Shown: positions 26,489-35,476, counted from the first letter of the stretch. The stretch is DNA of 57,543 bases from Desulfurellaceae bacterium bin18 (GCA_002238415.1 MPMI01000037.1:1-57543); one strand, 5' to 3'. Translations and numbers: made by a program. Notes: generated by a model not told the origin, from the sequence alone.

Positions 26489-27136
26489 TCAACAATACTT
26501 GTCTAGCAGATGTTTCACCTCTTGGACCACCCATTCCACACGATCCTTCCCCCAGAATCGTTTCCCATTGACCACCCACGTTGGCACTCCAGGCACCTGG
26601 TCTCGGTCAAATGTGTTCAGTGCCTCTCGGGCTGCTCGTTTCGCCTCCTCGTCGAGTGCTCGTTGCAAGAGATGATCTGCATCAAGGCCAACTGACTGGG
26701 CAGCGTAGCGAATAACACTCTCGTCGTTTACATCCTGTCCTTGAATCCATGCTGTCCGGAATAAGGATCGATCGAAATCTTCTTCTCGGCCTGTACCGAT
26801 TGCGGCGTAGTAGGCTCGGGCGGGCAATTCTTCACGCCCGAACGGCGACTGACGCCACCGCATTGCACGCTCCTCAAATACGCCGGAATCCAGGAAGTGA
26901 AGCTTAATCCCGTAGCGCTTCGCCCAACGCGCGCAATCTTCACGATGATACGTGCTCTTCCGGGGCGGCTCTTGACTGCCGATTAGATCCGCTACTCTCA
27001 CCCCCCGGTCATGAGGGATAAAAATAGGTCTGCGTTCAATTCGGACAGGCAGACCGACCAGTTCCCGGTCTGCCTGCATCACCCCCAGATACGAGTTGGG
27101 CGAATGATAGATTGTATAATTGGTAATGGTCAGCAT
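26489..27136 (-). CDS. DsbA-fold protein, 2-hydroxychromene-2-carboxylate isomerase-like
   Basis: A 215-residue thioredoxin-fold protein of the DsbA/kappa-GST branch. YHSPNSYLG near the N-terminus replaces the CxxC of true DsbA with the serine-containing motif of HCCA isomerases, which isomerise glutathione-activated aromatic-ring cleavage products. The helical insertion (residues 85-165) and the cis-Pro segment VPGVPTWVVNGKRFWG are present. The start at 27136 is chosen for the normal family N-terminus. The longer frame would overlap the divergent SDR region. Glutathione use would fit the GCS2 ligase, but this is inference. Confidence 0.82.
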   Translation of the reverse strand: MLTITNYTIYHSPNSYLGVMQADRELVGLPVRIERRPIFIPHDRGVRVADLIGSQEPPRKSTYHREDCARWAKRYGIKLHFLDSGVFEERAMRWRQSPFGREELPARAYYAAIGTGREEDFDRSLFRTAWIQGQDVNDESVIRYAAQSVGLDADHLLQRALDEEAKRAAREALNTFDRDQVPGVPTWVVNGKRFWGKDRVEWVVQEVKHLLDKYC

Positions 27137-27247
27137 TGCGGCTTTCCGAGGTTCTATGCGTTGCTCTGAATGGTTTCTTGCCCGCAGCCAGCGAAACCGT
27201 GTAAGACACAAACATACTGGAGAGAAAAGATCAAAAGGAGGAGTACG

Positions 27248-28009
27248 ATGGCAGGCGTATTAGCGGGTAAGATTGCGTTGATTACCGGAGCCGGTTCAGG
27301 GATAGGGCGCGCCTCAGCCCTCGCCTTTGCGCGAGAGGGCGCAACCGTGGTGGTCAGCGATATTGTTGCCGACGGGGGCGAGGAGACTGTCCAACTCGTT
27401 AAGGCGGCGGGAGGAGAAGCCCGCTTTCTTCAAGTCGATGTCTCCCAAGCCGCTGAGGTTGAGGGGCTCATCAGTCAGATCGTCGAAACGTACGGCCGCC
27501 TTGACTGTGCTTATAACAACGCGGGGATTGAAGGGGAAAATGTGTTGACCGCCGAAACCAGCGAAGAGGGCTGGGACCGCACTATGGCGATCAACCTCAA
27601 GGGTGTCTGGCTGTGCATGAAATATGAGATTCTCCAGATGCTCAAGCAGGGCGGCGGTTCCATTGTGAACACCTCCTCGGCCTATGGCCTAGTGGGTGGC
27701 TACCGTCTGCCGGCCTATATCACCAGCAAGCATGGCGTGGTCGGGATTACGCGCGCGGCGGCGTTGGAATACGCGCAGAGCGGTATTCGCGTGAACTGTG
27801 TCTGTCCGGGCGCGATTGAGACGCCCATGGTCAGTCGGCTGACCGAGGGCCAGCCTGAGATGGCCGACAAGATCGCAGAAATGGAGCCGGTCGGCCGGAT
27901 GGGTCAGCCGGGAGAAATCGCTGAAGCCGTCGTCTGGCTCAGCTCAGACGCGGCCTCATTTGTGACCGGTCATACTATGTCGGCAGATGGCGGCTGGTTG
28001 GCCCAATAG
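27248..28009 (+). CDS. Short-chain dehydrogenase/reductase (classical SDR)
   Basis: A 253-residue NAD(P)-dependent oxidoreductase. It has the TGAGSGIG nucleotide-binding motif near residue 14, the D-V pair after the third strand, NNAG near residue 90 and the Ser-Tyr-Lys triad (NTSSAYG then AYITSKHG). The C-terminal PGAIETPM and VTGHTMSADGGW blocks are typical. The aspartate after the second strand (VSDI) favours NAD over NADP. AAGGAGG lies 6 bases before the ATG. Substrate unknown. Confidence 0.92.
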   Translation: MAGVLAGKIALITGAGSGIGRASALAFAREGATVVVSDIVADGGEETVQLVKAAGGEARFLQVDVSQAAEVEGLISQIVETYGRLDCAYNNAGIEGENVLTAETSEEGWDRTMAINLKGVWLCMKYEILQMLKQGGGSIVNTSSAYGLVGGYRLPAYITSKHGVVGITRAAALEYAQSGIRVNCVCPGAIETPMVSRLTEGQPEMADKIAEMEPVGRMGQPGEIAEAVVWLSSDAASFVTGHTMSADGGWLAQ

Positions 28010-28021
28010 TCCACGCTGGTC

Positions 28022-28642
28022 TCAGGAAAAGACGGGGAGTCGCAGCGCCGTAGGTCGGATTAGCGAGGCGTAATCCGACCTACGGCGCTTAATAGCACAT
28101 TCCACTTCGTCCAGGAGGTCACACCATGTTACTGGGCGCCATCTCTTTAACGCCTTCGTGAGAACCATCGAGTCCTGCCCCCGCTTCAAATCGTTTGTCG
28201 GAATAACAAGAAACTCCCATTGCTTTGGATCAAGTTGGTCTGCTTTATTGATGTTCTCTTCAAGATGAAGCCCAAAAACAAAAAGATCGCAAAACCAGCC
28301 CTCCGATTCAATTTTTTCTCCCGGATTATACTTAGCAAAATAGTCAGGCGCCTTCTTCTTCCAGCCGAACTTCAAACCTAAGCTTTTCGTTTTTCCCCAG
28401 AGCTGAAGAGCTGCACACTGTTTAACCTGAATTCGGACCCGTTCACTCCCGCTTCCCCGTTGCAAATCCCAAGGATGCCAGCCCAACCCAACATACTTCC
28501 AACTTGGGCCTAACGCAGAGAGAACAATCATCTCTGCAACGTCACCACGACGAGTATTGTCGAGGATAGGGCGGCCATACATATTATCTACGACCATCGT
28601 GATTATCTCATCTCGGCTAGGCGGTATCTTAAGAATTGTCAT
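28022..28642 (-). CDS. PD-(D/E)XK nuclease-like protein whose C-terminus is encoded by a repeat
   Basis: A 206-residue protein with a likely restriction-endonuclease fold: E37 in RRGDVAEMIV, D59 in WHPWDL and the QVK strand (Q72-V-K74). An aromatic-rich core (DLFVFGLHLEE, WEFLVIPTNDL) follows. This pattern matches a family of small hypothetical proteins with 'VKQS' motifs, probably nucleases, though activity is unproven. ATG 28642 is preferred; GTG 28666 overlaps the upstream stop (GTGA) and is possible. The last about 15 residues before LRLPVFS (RRSDYASLIRPTA) are encoded by the palindrome at 28044-28089, so the original end was probably replaced when that repeat inserted. Confidence 0.7.
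   Translation of the reverse strand: MTILKIPPSRDEIITMVVDNMYGRPILDNTRRGDVAEMIVLSALGPSWKYVGLGWHPWDLQRGSGSERVRIQVKQCAALQLWGKTKSLGLKFGWKKKAPDYFAKYNPGEKIESEGWFCDLFVFGLHLEENINKADQLDPKQWEFLVIPTNDLKRGQDSMVLTKALKRWRPVTWCDLLDEVECAIKRRRSDYASLIRPTALRLPVFS
28044..28089. repeat. REP-like palindrome (perfect 19-bp arms)
   Basis: AGCGCCGTAGGTCGGATTA (28044-28062) pairs perfectly with 28071-28089 around the loop GCGAGGCG. The GTAGGTCGGATTAGC type is a common scattered palindrome in bacterial genomes. Here it also lies between two convergent genes and could act as a terminator. Confidence 0.85.
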
Positions 28643-28662
28643 AGTAATGAGCCTAGGTTCTC

Positions 28663-29076
28663 TCACCCAAACCGCACCACGGTCTCCGGGCTATGCGCTA
28701 CGACAGAGACAATCTGCCAGCGGTCGTCGGTCTTGCGCAGGGTGTAGGTTGCTCCCAATCGCTCCAGTTCTTCCCCGGTTTTGGTGTAGCGTACGGCGAG
28801 GCCGCTGAGGAGCGCGATACGATCCGTCATCCCTTTGATCTGAATGTTCGTGACTTCGCTTCGCCCATAATTCCGGCCTTTGAGGTCTTGGATAATCTGC
28901 GCAAAGAGCTTTTCAATCTCCGCTTCGCTTGAAAGCAGAGTCACGCCCTGATCCGCGATAAACAGACACGGGGCACGGTAAAAAGGTACCATCGCCTCTG
29001 CGTCACCCGTATGAAAGGTGTCGAGATAGCTGGCGTAGAATTGTTGAATGTCCTCGTGTTGATTTGTCATTGTCAT
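28663..29076 (-). CDS. NTF2-like protein, 137 aa
   Basis: A small NTF2-like cone-fold protein. It has N-terminal helices (HEDIQQFYASYLDTFHTGDAEAMVPFY), a sheet with PCLFIADQGVTLL and a C-terminal TYTLRKTDDRWQIVSVVAHS strand pair. No catalytic residue pattern identifies a reaction. AAGGAG lies 4 bases before the ATG at 29076. Its stop lies next to the nuclease-like gene, so the two may be co-transcribed. It is divergent from the molybdenum hydroxylase operon, whose promoter must lie in the 70-base gap. Confidence 0.8.
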   Translation of the reverse strand: MTMTNQHEDIQQFYASYLDTFHTGDAEAMVPFYRAPCLFIADQGVTLLSSEAEIEKLFAQIIQDLKGRNYGRSEVTNIQIKGMTDRIALLSGLAVRYTKTGEELERLGATYTLRKTDDRWQIVSVVAHSPETVVRFG

Positions 29077-29146
29077 AGGACTCCTTTCTGTATGTAATGT
29101 TGCACCCTTTACCACCTGCACCGAGCCGGATACAAGCCAGAACAGA

Positions 29147-30022
29147 ATGAAGCCGCCGCCGTTTGCCTATCACGCGCCGACGCAGCTTGACGAAGCGCTC
29201 GCTCTTCTGGAGCGCTATGGAGACGACGCAAAAGTATTGGCCGGCGGGCAGAGTCTGATGCCGCTGCTGAATTTCCGGCTGAGCTATCCGTCCGCCCTGA
29301 TCGATATCAACCACGTGGCGGAGCTGTCGTATCTGCGGCAAGAGAACGGACAGGTCTGCATTGGCGCGTTGACCCGCCAGAGAGCGATTGAATTTTCGGA
29401 ACTGGTGCGCCGCCAGCTTCCGCTGCTGTATGAGGCGACCATGTTGGTCGGTCATCTTCCCATCCGTACACGCGGCACCATCGGCGGCAGCCTGGCCCAT
29501 GCCGACCCCGCGGCGGAATATCCCGCTGTCGCATTGGTTTTAGGCGCTGACCTGGTTCTTCAGAGTCCAGAGGGACAGCGAAGTATCTCCGTCGAAGAAT
29601 TTTTCGTGAGCTATCTGACAACCGCCCTCGCTCCGAACGAGGTCGTCACCGAAGTCCGCTTTTCACCCGCTTCGCCGACAAGCGGTTGGGCGTTCGAAGA
29701 GGTTGCCCGGCGGCACGGAGATTTTGCCCTTGCTGGCGTTGCCGGCGTGATTGATGCGGATGGCGAACAGTGTCGGACCGCACGTCTGGCGGCCGCTGGC
29801 GTCGGGCCAACTCCAATCCGCCTGCGTGCCGCAGAAGACATTCTGGTGCAGGAAGGCGTCACTGAACAGAGCATTCAGCGCGCCGCGGCCAAAGCCGCTG
29901 AACTCGTTGAACCCGATAGCGATATCCATGCCTCAGCCGATTTTCGGCGGCATCTAACCGAGGTGCTGACCCGTCGGGCGATTCAGCGGGCACTTGAGCG
30001 CGGCCAGGAGCAAAGGGCGTGA
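29147..30022 (+). CDS. FAD-binding medium subunit of a xanthine/CO dehydrogenase-type molybdenum hydroxylase
   Basis: Carries FAD and passes electrons from the Mo and 2Fe-2S centres to an acceptor. The FAD loops are visible: VLAGGQSLMPLLNFRLS near residue 32 and TRGTIGGSLAHADPAAEYP near residue 108. The C-terminal CO_deh_flav_C domain is complete (length 291 aa). First gene of a CoxM-S-(X)-L order operon; its stop overlaps the next start by GTGA. Substrate is set by the large subunit and is not known. Confidence 0.92.
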   Translation: MKPPPFAYHAPTQLDEALALLERYGDDAKVLAGGQSLMPLLNFRLSYPSALIDINHVAELSYLRQENGQVCIGALTRQRAIEFSELVRRQLPLLYEATMLVGHLPIRTRGTIGGSLAHADPAAEYPAVALVLGADLVLQSPEGQRSISVEEFFVSYLTTALAPNEVVTEVRFSPASPTSGWAFEEVARRHGDFALAGVAGVIDADGEQCRTARLAAAGVGPTPIRLRAAEDILVQEGVTEQSIQRAAAKAAELVEPDSDIHASADFRRHLTEVLTRRAIQRALERGQEQRA

Positions 30023-30564
30023 GCGAGCCGAACGAGCACAGCCAAGCCAGACCGATCACGCTCCGCGTCAACGGTACGGAGCACCGGGGGCAGGTGGAGC
30101 CACGTAAACTGCTGGTTGATTTTCTGCGTGAAGACCTGGGCCTGACCGGCTCTCATGTCGGCTGTGAGCACGGCATCTGCGGGGCGTGCACGATTCTCAT
30201 CAATGGTGAATCTGCCCGCTCGTGTCTGATGCTGGCCGTTCAGGCCGATGGCGCGGAGTTGATGACCGTTGAGGGCTTGGCCCCTCAATCGGGCGGGCCG
30301 CCCGCGCTCCCAGGAAAGACTGGTCAACTCCATCCCCTGCAAACCGCCTTTTGGGAACACCACGGACTCCAGTGTGGGTTCTGTACGCCGGGCATGCTCA
30401 TGACCGCGTACGATTTGCTCCAAACAAACGCGGCCCCGAGCGAGGCAGAAATCCGCGCGGGCTTATCTGCAGTGCTGTGTCGCTGTACGGGCTATCAGGG
30501 GATCGTTGAAGCCGTTCAGGCCGCGGCGGAGACGCTCAGGGCTCGGAGAGGGGGGCAGTTATGA
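30019..30564 (+). CDS. 2Fe-2S small subunit of the molybdenum hydroxylase
   Basis: A 181-residue subunit with both iron-sulfur clusters: the plant-type ferredoxin site CEHGICGACTILING...C and the helical site CGFCTPGM...LCRCTGYQ. All eight Cys ligands are present. A short insertion (QSGGPPALPGKTGQ) separates the two domains. It starts with GTG in a GTGA overlap with the FAD subunit gene and ends in an ATGA overlap with the membrane protein gene. The chain is therefore translationally coupled. Confidence 0.94.
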   Translation: MSEPNEHSQARPITLRVNGTEHRGQVEPRKLLVDFLREDLGLTGSHVGCEHGICGACTILINGESARSCLMLAVQADGAELMTVEGLAPQSGGPPALPGKTGQLHPLQTAFWEHHGLQCGFCTPGMLMTAYDLLQTNAAPSEAEIRAGLSAVLCRCTGYQGIVEAVQAAAETLRARRGGQL

Positions 30565-30908
30565 CAGACATCTATTTGACAGGAAAGCAGGAAAAACAGA
30601 AACGCGGATGGTGGGCGAGTCGGCCCGAACTCATTCTTCTGCTCGTGTTCAGTTGTCTTGCCGCATACGCATATATGCGATTCGATGCGCGCCTGGATGC
30701 CCTTGAACAGGCGCGGTCTGCTACCGAGAAGTGGGACAGCCATAGGTGTGAATGGCAGCCATTGATTCGGGCCCAACACGATGGGTCTCAAACCTGTCCT
30801 GCGGGCTCCTATGTCAATGGGGTGGGCATCTCCTACGACGACGGCTTCCGGCAGTCCTACCCCCTCCAATATCGGTTGTACTGTTGTGCGCTTGTACCAG
30901 CAGAATAG
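30561..30908 (+). CDS. Small single-pass membrane protein inserted in the hydroxylase operon
   Basis: A 115-residue protein with a charged cytoplasmic N-terminus (KQEKQKRGWWASRPE), one transmembrane helix (about residues 24-41, LILLLVFSCLAAYAYMRF), a short coiled coil, and an extracytoplasmic domain with four Cys (HRCEW, QTCPAGSYVNGVG, LYCCALV) likely to form disulfides. It is not a known cox accessory. ATGA overlap with the 2Fe-2S subunit argues for a real, co-translated gene. Inference: it could tether or interact with the hydroxylase at the membrane, though its main domain would face the other side if the topology is as drawn. Confidence 0.7.
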   Translation: MTDIYLTGKQEKQKRGWWASRPELILLLVFSCLAAYAYMRFDARLDALEQARSATEKWDSHRCEWQPLIRAQHDGSQTCPAGSYVNGVGISYDDGFRQSYPLQYRLYCCALVPAE

Positions 30909-31002
30909 GCAATTTTCAGCCTTTGAAATAATTGAAAAAATGAGTGTCCCGTTTGGGATATATTCTCTCCGAGGAGGGGGTTTAGTGAGCTGAGGAAGTA
31001 GA

Positions 31003-33369
31003 GTGGAAGAGTTTACTCCAAAATTCGTTGGCGCGCGGGTGAAGCGACGGGAAGATCAACGTCTGCTGACCGGCCAGGGCGCGTATGTGGATGATCATCA
31101 TCCGCCGGGCCTGCTCCATGCCGCCTTTCTGCGCAGCCCGTATGCGCATGCGTGGATTACCCAGCTCGATACTTCGACAGCACAGACACATGAAGGCGTT
31201 GTCGCCGTCCTCACCAGCAAAGACCTTGTCCCCTTGGTCAAACCGGTTCGCGCCGCCTCAAAAATGCGAGAGTACAAAGAGACCAGCTTCCCGCCGTTGG
31301 CCGTTGACAAGGTACGGTATGTCGGGGAAGCGCTCGCCGTGGTTATCGCGGAAAATCGCTATCTCGCCGAAGACGCACTTGAAGGGATTCGCGTCGAATA
31401 CGATCCGCTGCCGACCGTGGCCAACGCGCAGGACGCAGCCCAGCCCGACGCGCCCGTGCTGCACGATGAAGCCGGGAGTAATGTCCTCTTGTCACGCGAG
31501 TTTGCCCGTGGCGACGTGGATGCGGCACTCGCCGGTGCAGCCGTACGGGTGTGTGATCGCTTCCGTTTTCGGCGGCACGCTACCGTATGTATGGAAAATC
31601 GTGGCTGCCTGGCTGACTATCATGCGGGGACGGGAGAGCTGACGCTGCGCTCCGCCACCCAATGTCCGGGCTTGCTCCGGGATGCGCTGGCCGACCTGTT
31701 GGACATGCCCGAGCATTGCATTCGCGTGGTCGCCGCCGACGTGGGGGGCGGGTTCGGGGCCAAGTCTTCGCTCTATCCCGAAGAGATTGTCCTGTGTGCG
31801 GTCGCCCGGTTGCTGAAACGGCCGGTGAAATGGATCAGCGACCGCCAGGAGGACCTCAAGACGTCGACGCAGGCCTGGGATGAAATTGTGGATGCCGAAC
31901 TGGGCCTCCAGGCCGACGGCACCATTATTGGTCTCAGAGCGGATGTGACAACGGATATTGGCGCATATTCCATTTATCCCTGGACGGCCACGGTTGAGCC
32001 GATCCAGACCATCAGCTTTCTGTCCGGCCCGTACCGGATGCCACACTATCGGGGCCGCAATCGCGGGGTGGCTACGTGTAAGGCGCCGATGGGACCGTAT
32101 CGGGGAGTGGGGCGTCCGATTACGACCTTTGTGCTGGAAAGTCTCATCGACCGGGCCGCGCGCCGGCTGGCCCTGGACCCGACCGAACTGCGGCTCAAGA
32201 ACTATATCCGGGCCGACGAATTCCCGTACAAAACACCGTCCGGCCTTGTGTGGGATCAAGCCAGCCTGACCGAGTGCATGCAAAAGACGCGGGACGTGCT
32301 GGACCCTGGCGCGACCGCACCGTGGCGCACGCAGGCACGCGCCGCGGGGCGATGGGTCGGTATTGGCTTTGCCACCTATATTGAACTGACTGGGGTTGGG
32401 TCGGCTATTCCCGTCTCACCGGGCATGCCGATTGCGACCGGGACGGAGGCCGCCTTTCTGCGGGTCGACCCGGCCGGGACTGTTACTGCCACCTTCAGCG
32501 TCGCCCCTCAAGGGCAAGGCCATGAGACTGCGCTAGCCCAGGTTGTGGCGGATGCGCTAGGCGTTTCCTTTGACAGCGTTCGGGTGATCTGCGGCGATAC
32601 TGCGCTTGCCCCTCAAGGCACGGGAACCTATGCCAGCCGCAGCGCCGTGTTAGCCGGTGGCGCGGCCATACGGGCGGGCCAGACGCTCAAGGAAAAGGCG
32701 CTGAAGATTGCCGGCCACATGATGGAGAGCAATCCGGCCGATCTGGACATCCGAGACGACCAGGTTTTCCTACGTGACAAGCCGGAACGGCGGCTGCCCT
32801 TCCGTGATGTCGCGAAGACGGCCTATGCCGGCCTGCGGCGGCTGCCCAAAGACATGGAACCGGGGTTGGAGGTCACACGGTTCTACGATCCGTTCTTTGG
32901 GACGGCTTCGAGCGCCACCCATGTTGCGGTCGTGGAGGTCGATACCGAGACCTACGCAGTCACAATCAAGCGGTATATTGTGGTTGAAGATTGCGGACGG
33001 ATTATTAACCCACTGATCGTTGACGGTCAGGTCCGCGGCGGCGTGGCCCAAGGCATAGGAGCCGCTCTCTATGAAGAAGTAGTGTACAACGACGAAGGGC
33101 AACTGCTGACCGGCTCGTTGGTGGACTACCTCGTTCCTACCGCCTCCGAACTCCTGCCCATAGAAGTCCACCACATTGAAACGCCCTCCCCGACCACGCT
33201 TGGCGGATTTCGCGGCATGGGAGAAGGCGGCACCATCGGCGCGCCGGCCGCGATTGCCAACGCGGTCTCCGACGCCCTGTCTCACCTGGGCATAGAGATC
33301 AACGAGATTCCGATTACCCCGGAGAAATTGTTCCGGCTGGTGCGGGCGGCGCAGGCTGATGAGCGTTAG
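31003..33369 (+). CDS. Molybdopterin large subunit of the molybdenum hydroxylase
   Basis: The 788-residue catalytic subunit holding the Mo-cytosine-dinucleotide cofactor. It has the N-terminal aldehyde oxidase a/b hammerhead domain (RREDQRLLTGQGAYVDD) and then the Mo-binding domains. Key segments: DVGGGFGAK, GPYRGVGRP at the active-site loop, QGQGHETALAQ, and the catalytic Glu in GMGEGGTIGAP. The loop is PYRGVGR, not AYxCSFR of true CO dehydrogenase (form I), so the substrate is probably an aldehyde, purine-like or other heterocycle rather than CO. GTG start at 31003 follows GAGGAAG. Confidence 0.93.
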   Translation: MEEFTPKFVGARVKRREDQRLLTGQGAYVDDHHPPGLLHAAFLRSPYAHAWITQLDTSTAQTHEGVVAVLTSKDLVPLVKPVRAASKMREYKETSFPPLAVDKVRYVGEALAVVIAENRYLAEDALEGIRVEYDPLPTVANAQDAAQPDAPVLHDEAGSNVLLSREFARGDVDAALAGAAVRVCDRFRFRRHATVCMENRGCLADYHAGTGELTLRSATQCPGLLRDALADLLDMPEHCIRVVAADVGGGFGAKSSLYPEEIVLCAVARLLKRPVKWISDRQEDLKTSTQAWDEIVDAELGLQADGTIIGLRADVTTDIGAYSIYPWTATVEPIQTISFLSGPYRMPHYRGRNRGVATCKAPMGPYRGVGRPITTFVLESLIDRAARRLALDPTELRLKNYIRADEFPYKTPSGLVWDQASLTECMQKTRDVLDPGATAPWRTQARAAGRWVGIGFATYIELTGVGSAIPVSPGMPIATGTEAAFLRVDPAGTVTATFSVAPQGQGHETALAQVVADALGVSFDSVRVICGDTALAPQGTGTYASRSAVLAGGAAIRAGQTLKEKALKIAGHMMESNPADLDIRDDQVFLRDKPERRLPFRDVAKTAYAGLRRLPKDMEPGLEVTRFYDPFFGTASSATHVAVVEVDTETYAVTIKRYIVVEDCGRIINPLIVDGQVRGGVAQGIGAALYEEVVYNDEGQLLTGSLVDYLVPTASELLPIEVHHIETPSPTTLGGFRGMGEGGTIGAPAAIANAVSDALSHLGIEINEIPITPEKLFRLVRAAQADER

Positions 33370-33384
33370 TCTTCTTCCAAAGCA

Positions 33385-34143
33385 TTACGTCCTCATATAC
33401 GAAGCGCCATTCACATCGACAATAGTCCCGGTTGCAAAATTTGCCTCGCCCGAGGCGAGAAAGGCGACTATGGCAGCGACCTCTTCCGGCTTGCCCACTC
33501 GGCCGAGTGGGCTCTGCTGGCGAATGGCTTCGCCCCGAGGGCTGGCAAGAATAGACGCGGACATATCGGTTTCCACAAAACCTGGGGCAACAACGTACAC
33601 AAAAATGTTATGCGGAGCGAAGGCTTGGGCCAGCGATTGGCTCATGGCATTGAGGGCGGCCTTACTCGCCGCGTAGGCCGGCGCTTTGGGCGTTCCCCGA
33701 AAAGCGCCCCGGGAGGAGATATTCACTATTTGCCCGCCGCTGTGCTCTGCCATATGCCGTGCGGCCCAGAACATGACATTGGCCGGGCCGACCAGGTTGG
33801 TGTCGAGCGAGCGCTGCCACACGTCGTTCCACACCTCGTAGTCAACACGAAGCGGCGGCTGCCACTCGTTGATAGCGGCGTTGTTCACAACTATCTGGAG
33901 TCTGCCCATCTGGCTGAGCACCGCAGCCATCAGCGCTTCCACGGCCTGTGCGTCGGCAAGGTCGGCTTGAAAGACCTGATGCGCGCCGTCAGGTAAGATT
34001 GCCAGGGTGTGCTTAGCCGCTTCCCGGTTTTGATTGTAGTGAATGGCTATATGCGCCCCTTCCTGGGCCAGTTTGAGCGCAACGGCTCGACCGATACCTC
34101 GTGACGCGCCGGTCACGAGCGCCACTTTTTCTGCTAGGGCCAT
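33385..34143 (-). CDS. Short-chain dehydrogenase/reductase (3-oxoacyl-ACP reductase-like)
   Basis: A 252-residue SDR: TGASRGIG near residue 11, NNAAIN near residue 88, S-Y-K triad (NISSRGAF, then YAASKAA), PGFVETDM and a C-terminal NFATGTIVDVNGAS. NADP preference is likely (FabG-like, HYNQNRE after strand 2). GGAAGGAGAG precedes the ATG. It lies 20 bases downstream of the SsuD-like gene on the same strand, so they probably form an operon. It converges on the hydroxylase large subunit gene. Confidence 0.92.
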   Translation of the reverse strand: MALAEKVALVTGASRGIGRAVALKLAQEGAHIAIHYNQNREAAKHTLAILPDGAHQVFQADLADAQAVEALMAAVLSQMGRLQIVVNNAAINEWQPPLRVDYEVWNDVWQRSLDTNLVGPANVMFWAARHMAEHSGGQIVNISSRGAFRGTPKAPAYAASKAALNAMSQSLAQAFAPHNIFVYVVAPGFVETDMSASILASPRGEAIRQQSPLGRVGKPEEVAAIVAFLASGEANFATGTIVDVNGASYMRT

Positions 34144-34163
34144 ACGCCTCTCTCCTTCCTGTG

Positions 34164-35237
34164 CTATGCGGCTTGTGCCTCACGCTCAGCCACAAGCGCC
34201 CGGATTCTCGGGATGAGCTCTTGGCCAAATTCCGTTACGTCATTAAACGGATCAAATCCACGGATGAGCACACCGCGCATGCCCAAGTCGTAATAGGCGG
34301 CAATGGATTCTGCGACTTGCTCAGGAGTCCCGACCAAGGCCGTGGTATTACCGCTTGCCCCGGAGATCTTCACGAGGCCCATCCACAGGCGTTCATCATA
34401 GACCTCTTGCGCGTCAGCCAACCGGGTCAGGCGACGGCTAAACTCGGCTTCGACCTTGAGAGGTAACCGAGGGTTAGACTCTTCCAAACGAGCCAGGATC
34501 CCACGCGCTTTGTCCCACGCTGCTCCCTCAGTCAGCGCGATAATCGGTCGGAGAGACACATTAAAACGGGGCTGGCGGTTATACCGTGCCGCTTCTGCGG
34601 AGATACGGTCTATCATGGCTTTCACCGAGGCGCGTGGCTCGCCAAAGAGGGCATACACATCAGCATGCCTGGCTCCAACCCGAATCGCCGCATCAGAGGC
34701 CCCACCAAAGTAGATGGGCACATGGGGCTGCTGGGCGGAGCGAACTTCAGAGAAAGCTTTCTTGACCGAGTAATAGCGTCCCTCAAAGTTGAATGGCTTG
34801 TCAGCCGTCCACATCCGGCGCAGGATCTCCAGATATTCGTCTGTCCGTGCATAGCGCTCATCATGACTGAGCCAGTCACCGTCACGTTGTTGTTCAGCAT
34901 CGGCTGTACCCGAAATGATGTGTAGCCACAGCCGTCCACCGGTCAGCGTATCGCACGTGGCAGCCGTCCGCGCTGCGAGGGTCGGCATGACAAAGCCAGG
35001 CCGGTGGGCGACGAGGAAGTTGAGCTGCTCGGTATAGGCGGCAGCGTACTGTGCAACCTGAAAGCCTTCGGCAGAGGAAGATGTGTAGCCGACTAATACG
35101 GAGTCAAAACCAGCGTGCTCATGCGCCTGGGCAAAACGGCGTAGGTATTCTCGATCAATACCACCCCCAATGACGTGTACCGTGGCTCCACCACCCGGTG
35201 GGGCCACGCCGATCATACCAAGAATATTCATGGGCAT
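34164..35237 (-). CDS. SsuD-like flavin-dependent monooxygenase (LLM family)
   Basis: An FMNH2-dependent TIM-barrel oxidoreductase. The blocks VAHRPGFVMPTLAARTAAT, GGRLWLHIISG and DGDWLSHDERYARTDEYL closely match alkanesulfonate monooxygenases, which release sulfite from organosulfonates. Length 357 aa is typical. No flavin reductase (SsuE) or sulfonate transporter is nearby, so the sulfonate substrate is only inferred from family similarity. ATG 35237 follows AAGGGG with 6-base spacing; a second ATG lies two codons inside. Confidence 0.88.
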   Translation of the reverse strand: MPMNILGMIGVAPPGGGATVHVIGGGIDREYLRRFAQAHEHAGFDSVLVGYTSSSAEGFQVAQYAAAYTEQLNFLVAHRPGFVMPTLAARTAATCDTLTGGRLWLHIISGTADAEQQRDGDWLSHDERYARTDEYLEILRRMWTADKPFNFEGRYYSVKKAFSEVRSAQQPHVPIYFGGASDAAIRVGARHADVYALFGEPRASVKAMIDRISAEAARYNRQPRFNVSLRPIIALTEGAAWDKARGILARLEESNPRLPLKVEAEFSRRLTRLADAQEVYDERLWMGLVKISGASGNTTALVGTPEQVAESIAAYYDLGMRGVLIRGFDPFNDVTEFGQELIPRIRALVAEREAQAA

Positions 35238-35476
35238 ACGATACCCCTTACTTTCTTTCCCGGCGTTCCTGACGAATCAAATAGGCACATCAGAGACAGA
35301 CCAATGGCGCTTTGGACGGCCGGCTTCTCCACACGGGTCTTCATAGACCACAATCCACGCTCCAGCAGTTTATTTAGTTGTTTCAACTTCACAACGGAAG
35401 AGTACGATTCGTCCATGCTTTCTTCGATAGTCCCCTTCCGGGTGTTGGAGAGCGCTCAGGCCACCAGCCGCTTGTA

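Noticed and set aside
28044..28089. The palindrome as only a transcription terminator
   Set aside because: It lacks a U-tract and belongs to a scattered REP-like type with other partial copies; termination may be a side effect.
35228..35416. A 62-aa minus-strand frame between the crotonase and SsuD-like genes
   Set aside because: The start lacks a good Shine-Dalgarno site, the sequence matches nothing, and it overlaps the SsuD-like start.
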